DNA of 64,000 nt from Acetomicrobium flavidum (GTDB lineage Bacteria > Synergistota > Synergistia > Synergistales > Acetomicrobiaceae): NCBI RefSeq assembly GCF_900129645.1, contig NZ_FSQZ01000001.1:1450001-1514000 (forward strand). Reading direction: 5' to 3'. This document shows positions 63,572-64,000 of the stretch, one piece after another (the stretch's first letter is position 1; every line of letters starts with the position of its first letter). Position numbers and translations under genes: made by a program. Under the pieces are notes generated by a model. That model was given only the letters and a program-made list of their open reading frames with translations, searched no databases and was not told the origin of the DNA.

Positions 63572-64000
63572 ATGAAGACGTTCGTCAAAAGGATATTGCC
63601 AATTTTTATCATATCCTTGCTGTGCCTATCTTTCGTTCAGGGTATAGCTCGCGCAGATGAACAGGTGCTTTTAATGGCCACCACCACGAGCACTGATGAT
63701 ACGGGGTTGCTCGATTACCTGGCACCGCTTTTCAAGGCCGATACCGGCATAACCCTTCAGTGGACTGCAACCGGTACGGGTAAGGCTTTGAAATTGGGCG
63801 AGAATTGCGACGTAGATGTCTTGCTGGTTCACGATCCAGATTCTGAAAAGAAGTTTGTGGAGGCGGGATTTGGCATCGACAGAACTCAGGTGATGTATAA
63901 CGACTTCATCATCATCGGTCCCAAAGAGGATCCAGCTGGAATAAAGGGATTAACATCGACCGAGGCATTCAAAAAGATTGCCGAGAAAAAGGCCGTTTTC
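63572..64000 (+). CDS. tupA: Tungstate ABC transporter substrate-binding protein (partial)
   Basis: The first 143 residues; the gene runs off the window. A signal peptide (ILPIFIISLLCLSFVQGIARA) leads into LLMATTTSTDDTGLLDYLAPLF and ATGTGKALKLGENCDVDVLLVHDP, the oxyanion-binding start of TupA proteins (the TTTS motif), distinct from molybdate-specific ModA. The protein delivers tungstate to a TupBC permease. AAGGAGGGA precedes ATG 63572. The structured leader with terminator argues for feedback control by tungsten or molybdenum cofactor. TupA versus a related phosphate-type binder is the only real alternative. Confidence 0.9.
   Translation, partial: MKTFVKRILPIFIISLLCLSFVQGIARADEQVLLMATTTSTDDTGLLDYLAPLFKADTGITLQWTATGTGKALKLGENCDVDVLLVHDPDSEKKFVEAGFGIDRTQVMYNDFIIIGPKEDPAGIKGLTSTEAFKKIAEKKAVF

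Noticed and set aside
63572-64000. ModA-type molybdate-binding protein
   Set aside because: The ATTTSTDDTGLL start is the TupA pattern rather than ModA.

Overview
The window reads as chromosome of an anaerobic, thermophile-like, diderm bacterium of the phylum Synergistota, most probably Acetomicrobium (formerly Anaerobaculum). This is an inference from gene content. The best single clue is a complete five-subunit NAD-linked [NiFe] hydrogenase operon (hydC-hydB-hydA-hydS-hydL) of the architecture described as the electron-bifurcating HydABCSL enzyme of Acetomicrobium mobile. It is supported by a TolC/HlyD/RND efflux operon (outer membrane), a type III glutamine synthetase, many TTG/GTG starts with strong Shine-Dalgarno sites, and amino-acid and pantothenate Na+ symporters. 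Nearly all DNA is coding. No intergenic gap exceeds 300 bases, and no transposon, prophage or CRISPR array was seen.

Layout. 1-2137: 3' part of 23S rRNA and 5S rRNA. 2232-3892 (-): a cytoplasmic chemoreceptor and a diiron-type metallo-beta-lactamase-fold protein, a likely oxygen/redox taxis pair. 4022-13662 (+): a long mixed operon (homoserine dehydrogenase-like, phosphodiesterase, CheW, PHP phosphatase, threonine aldolase, PmbA, cell-wall amidase, GerMN protein, RdgB, SecG, nicotinate phosphoribosyltransferase). 13794-14706: rplM-rpsI. 14918-21390: tetR plus RND efflux operon. 21405-22927: tRNA-Thr, class V aminotransferase, tRNA-Leu. 23140-26002: AGCS symporter, epimerase, unknown gene. 26023-28707 (-): Usp and GlnN. 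28934-30868: PQQ-propeller protein, prepilin peptidase. 30857-33390 (-): hydrolase and PtsI; 33486-34214: ComB. 34300-39967 (-): glycogen cluster glgP-glgA-glgC plus a TPR gene.

40191-51302 (+) is the most distinctive region. A putative signalling cassette (two DRTGG proteins, an RsbT/RsbW-like ATPase, an [FeFe]-hydrogenase-like iron-sulfur protein lacking the proton-relay cysteine, and a PHP protein) precedes the [NiFe] hydrogenase operon. Inside that operon lies a stand-alone histidine-kinase-type ATPase, and the operon ends with its maturation protease. A 6S RNA follows (about 51329-51512), then HAD hydrolase, RarA, YdcF, GntR and thioesterase genes, and TypA. At 58036-58721 two overlapping ORFs look like a Cas4-family nuclease split into two membrane-anchored halves. 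Then come an aminotransferase, IlvD and the YhdT-PanF symporter. The window ends inside tupA (tungstate-binding protein). Its roughly 225-nt leader looks like a Moco/Tuco-type riboswitch with a visible terminator/antiterminator switch.

How the genes work together: the hydrogenase would re-oxidise NADH and ferredoxin from amino-acid and sugar fermentation as H2. The cassette upstream may sense H2 or redox state. Glycogen genes store carbon, Na+ symporters import amino acids and pantothenate, and tungstate uptake would feed tungsten enzymes.
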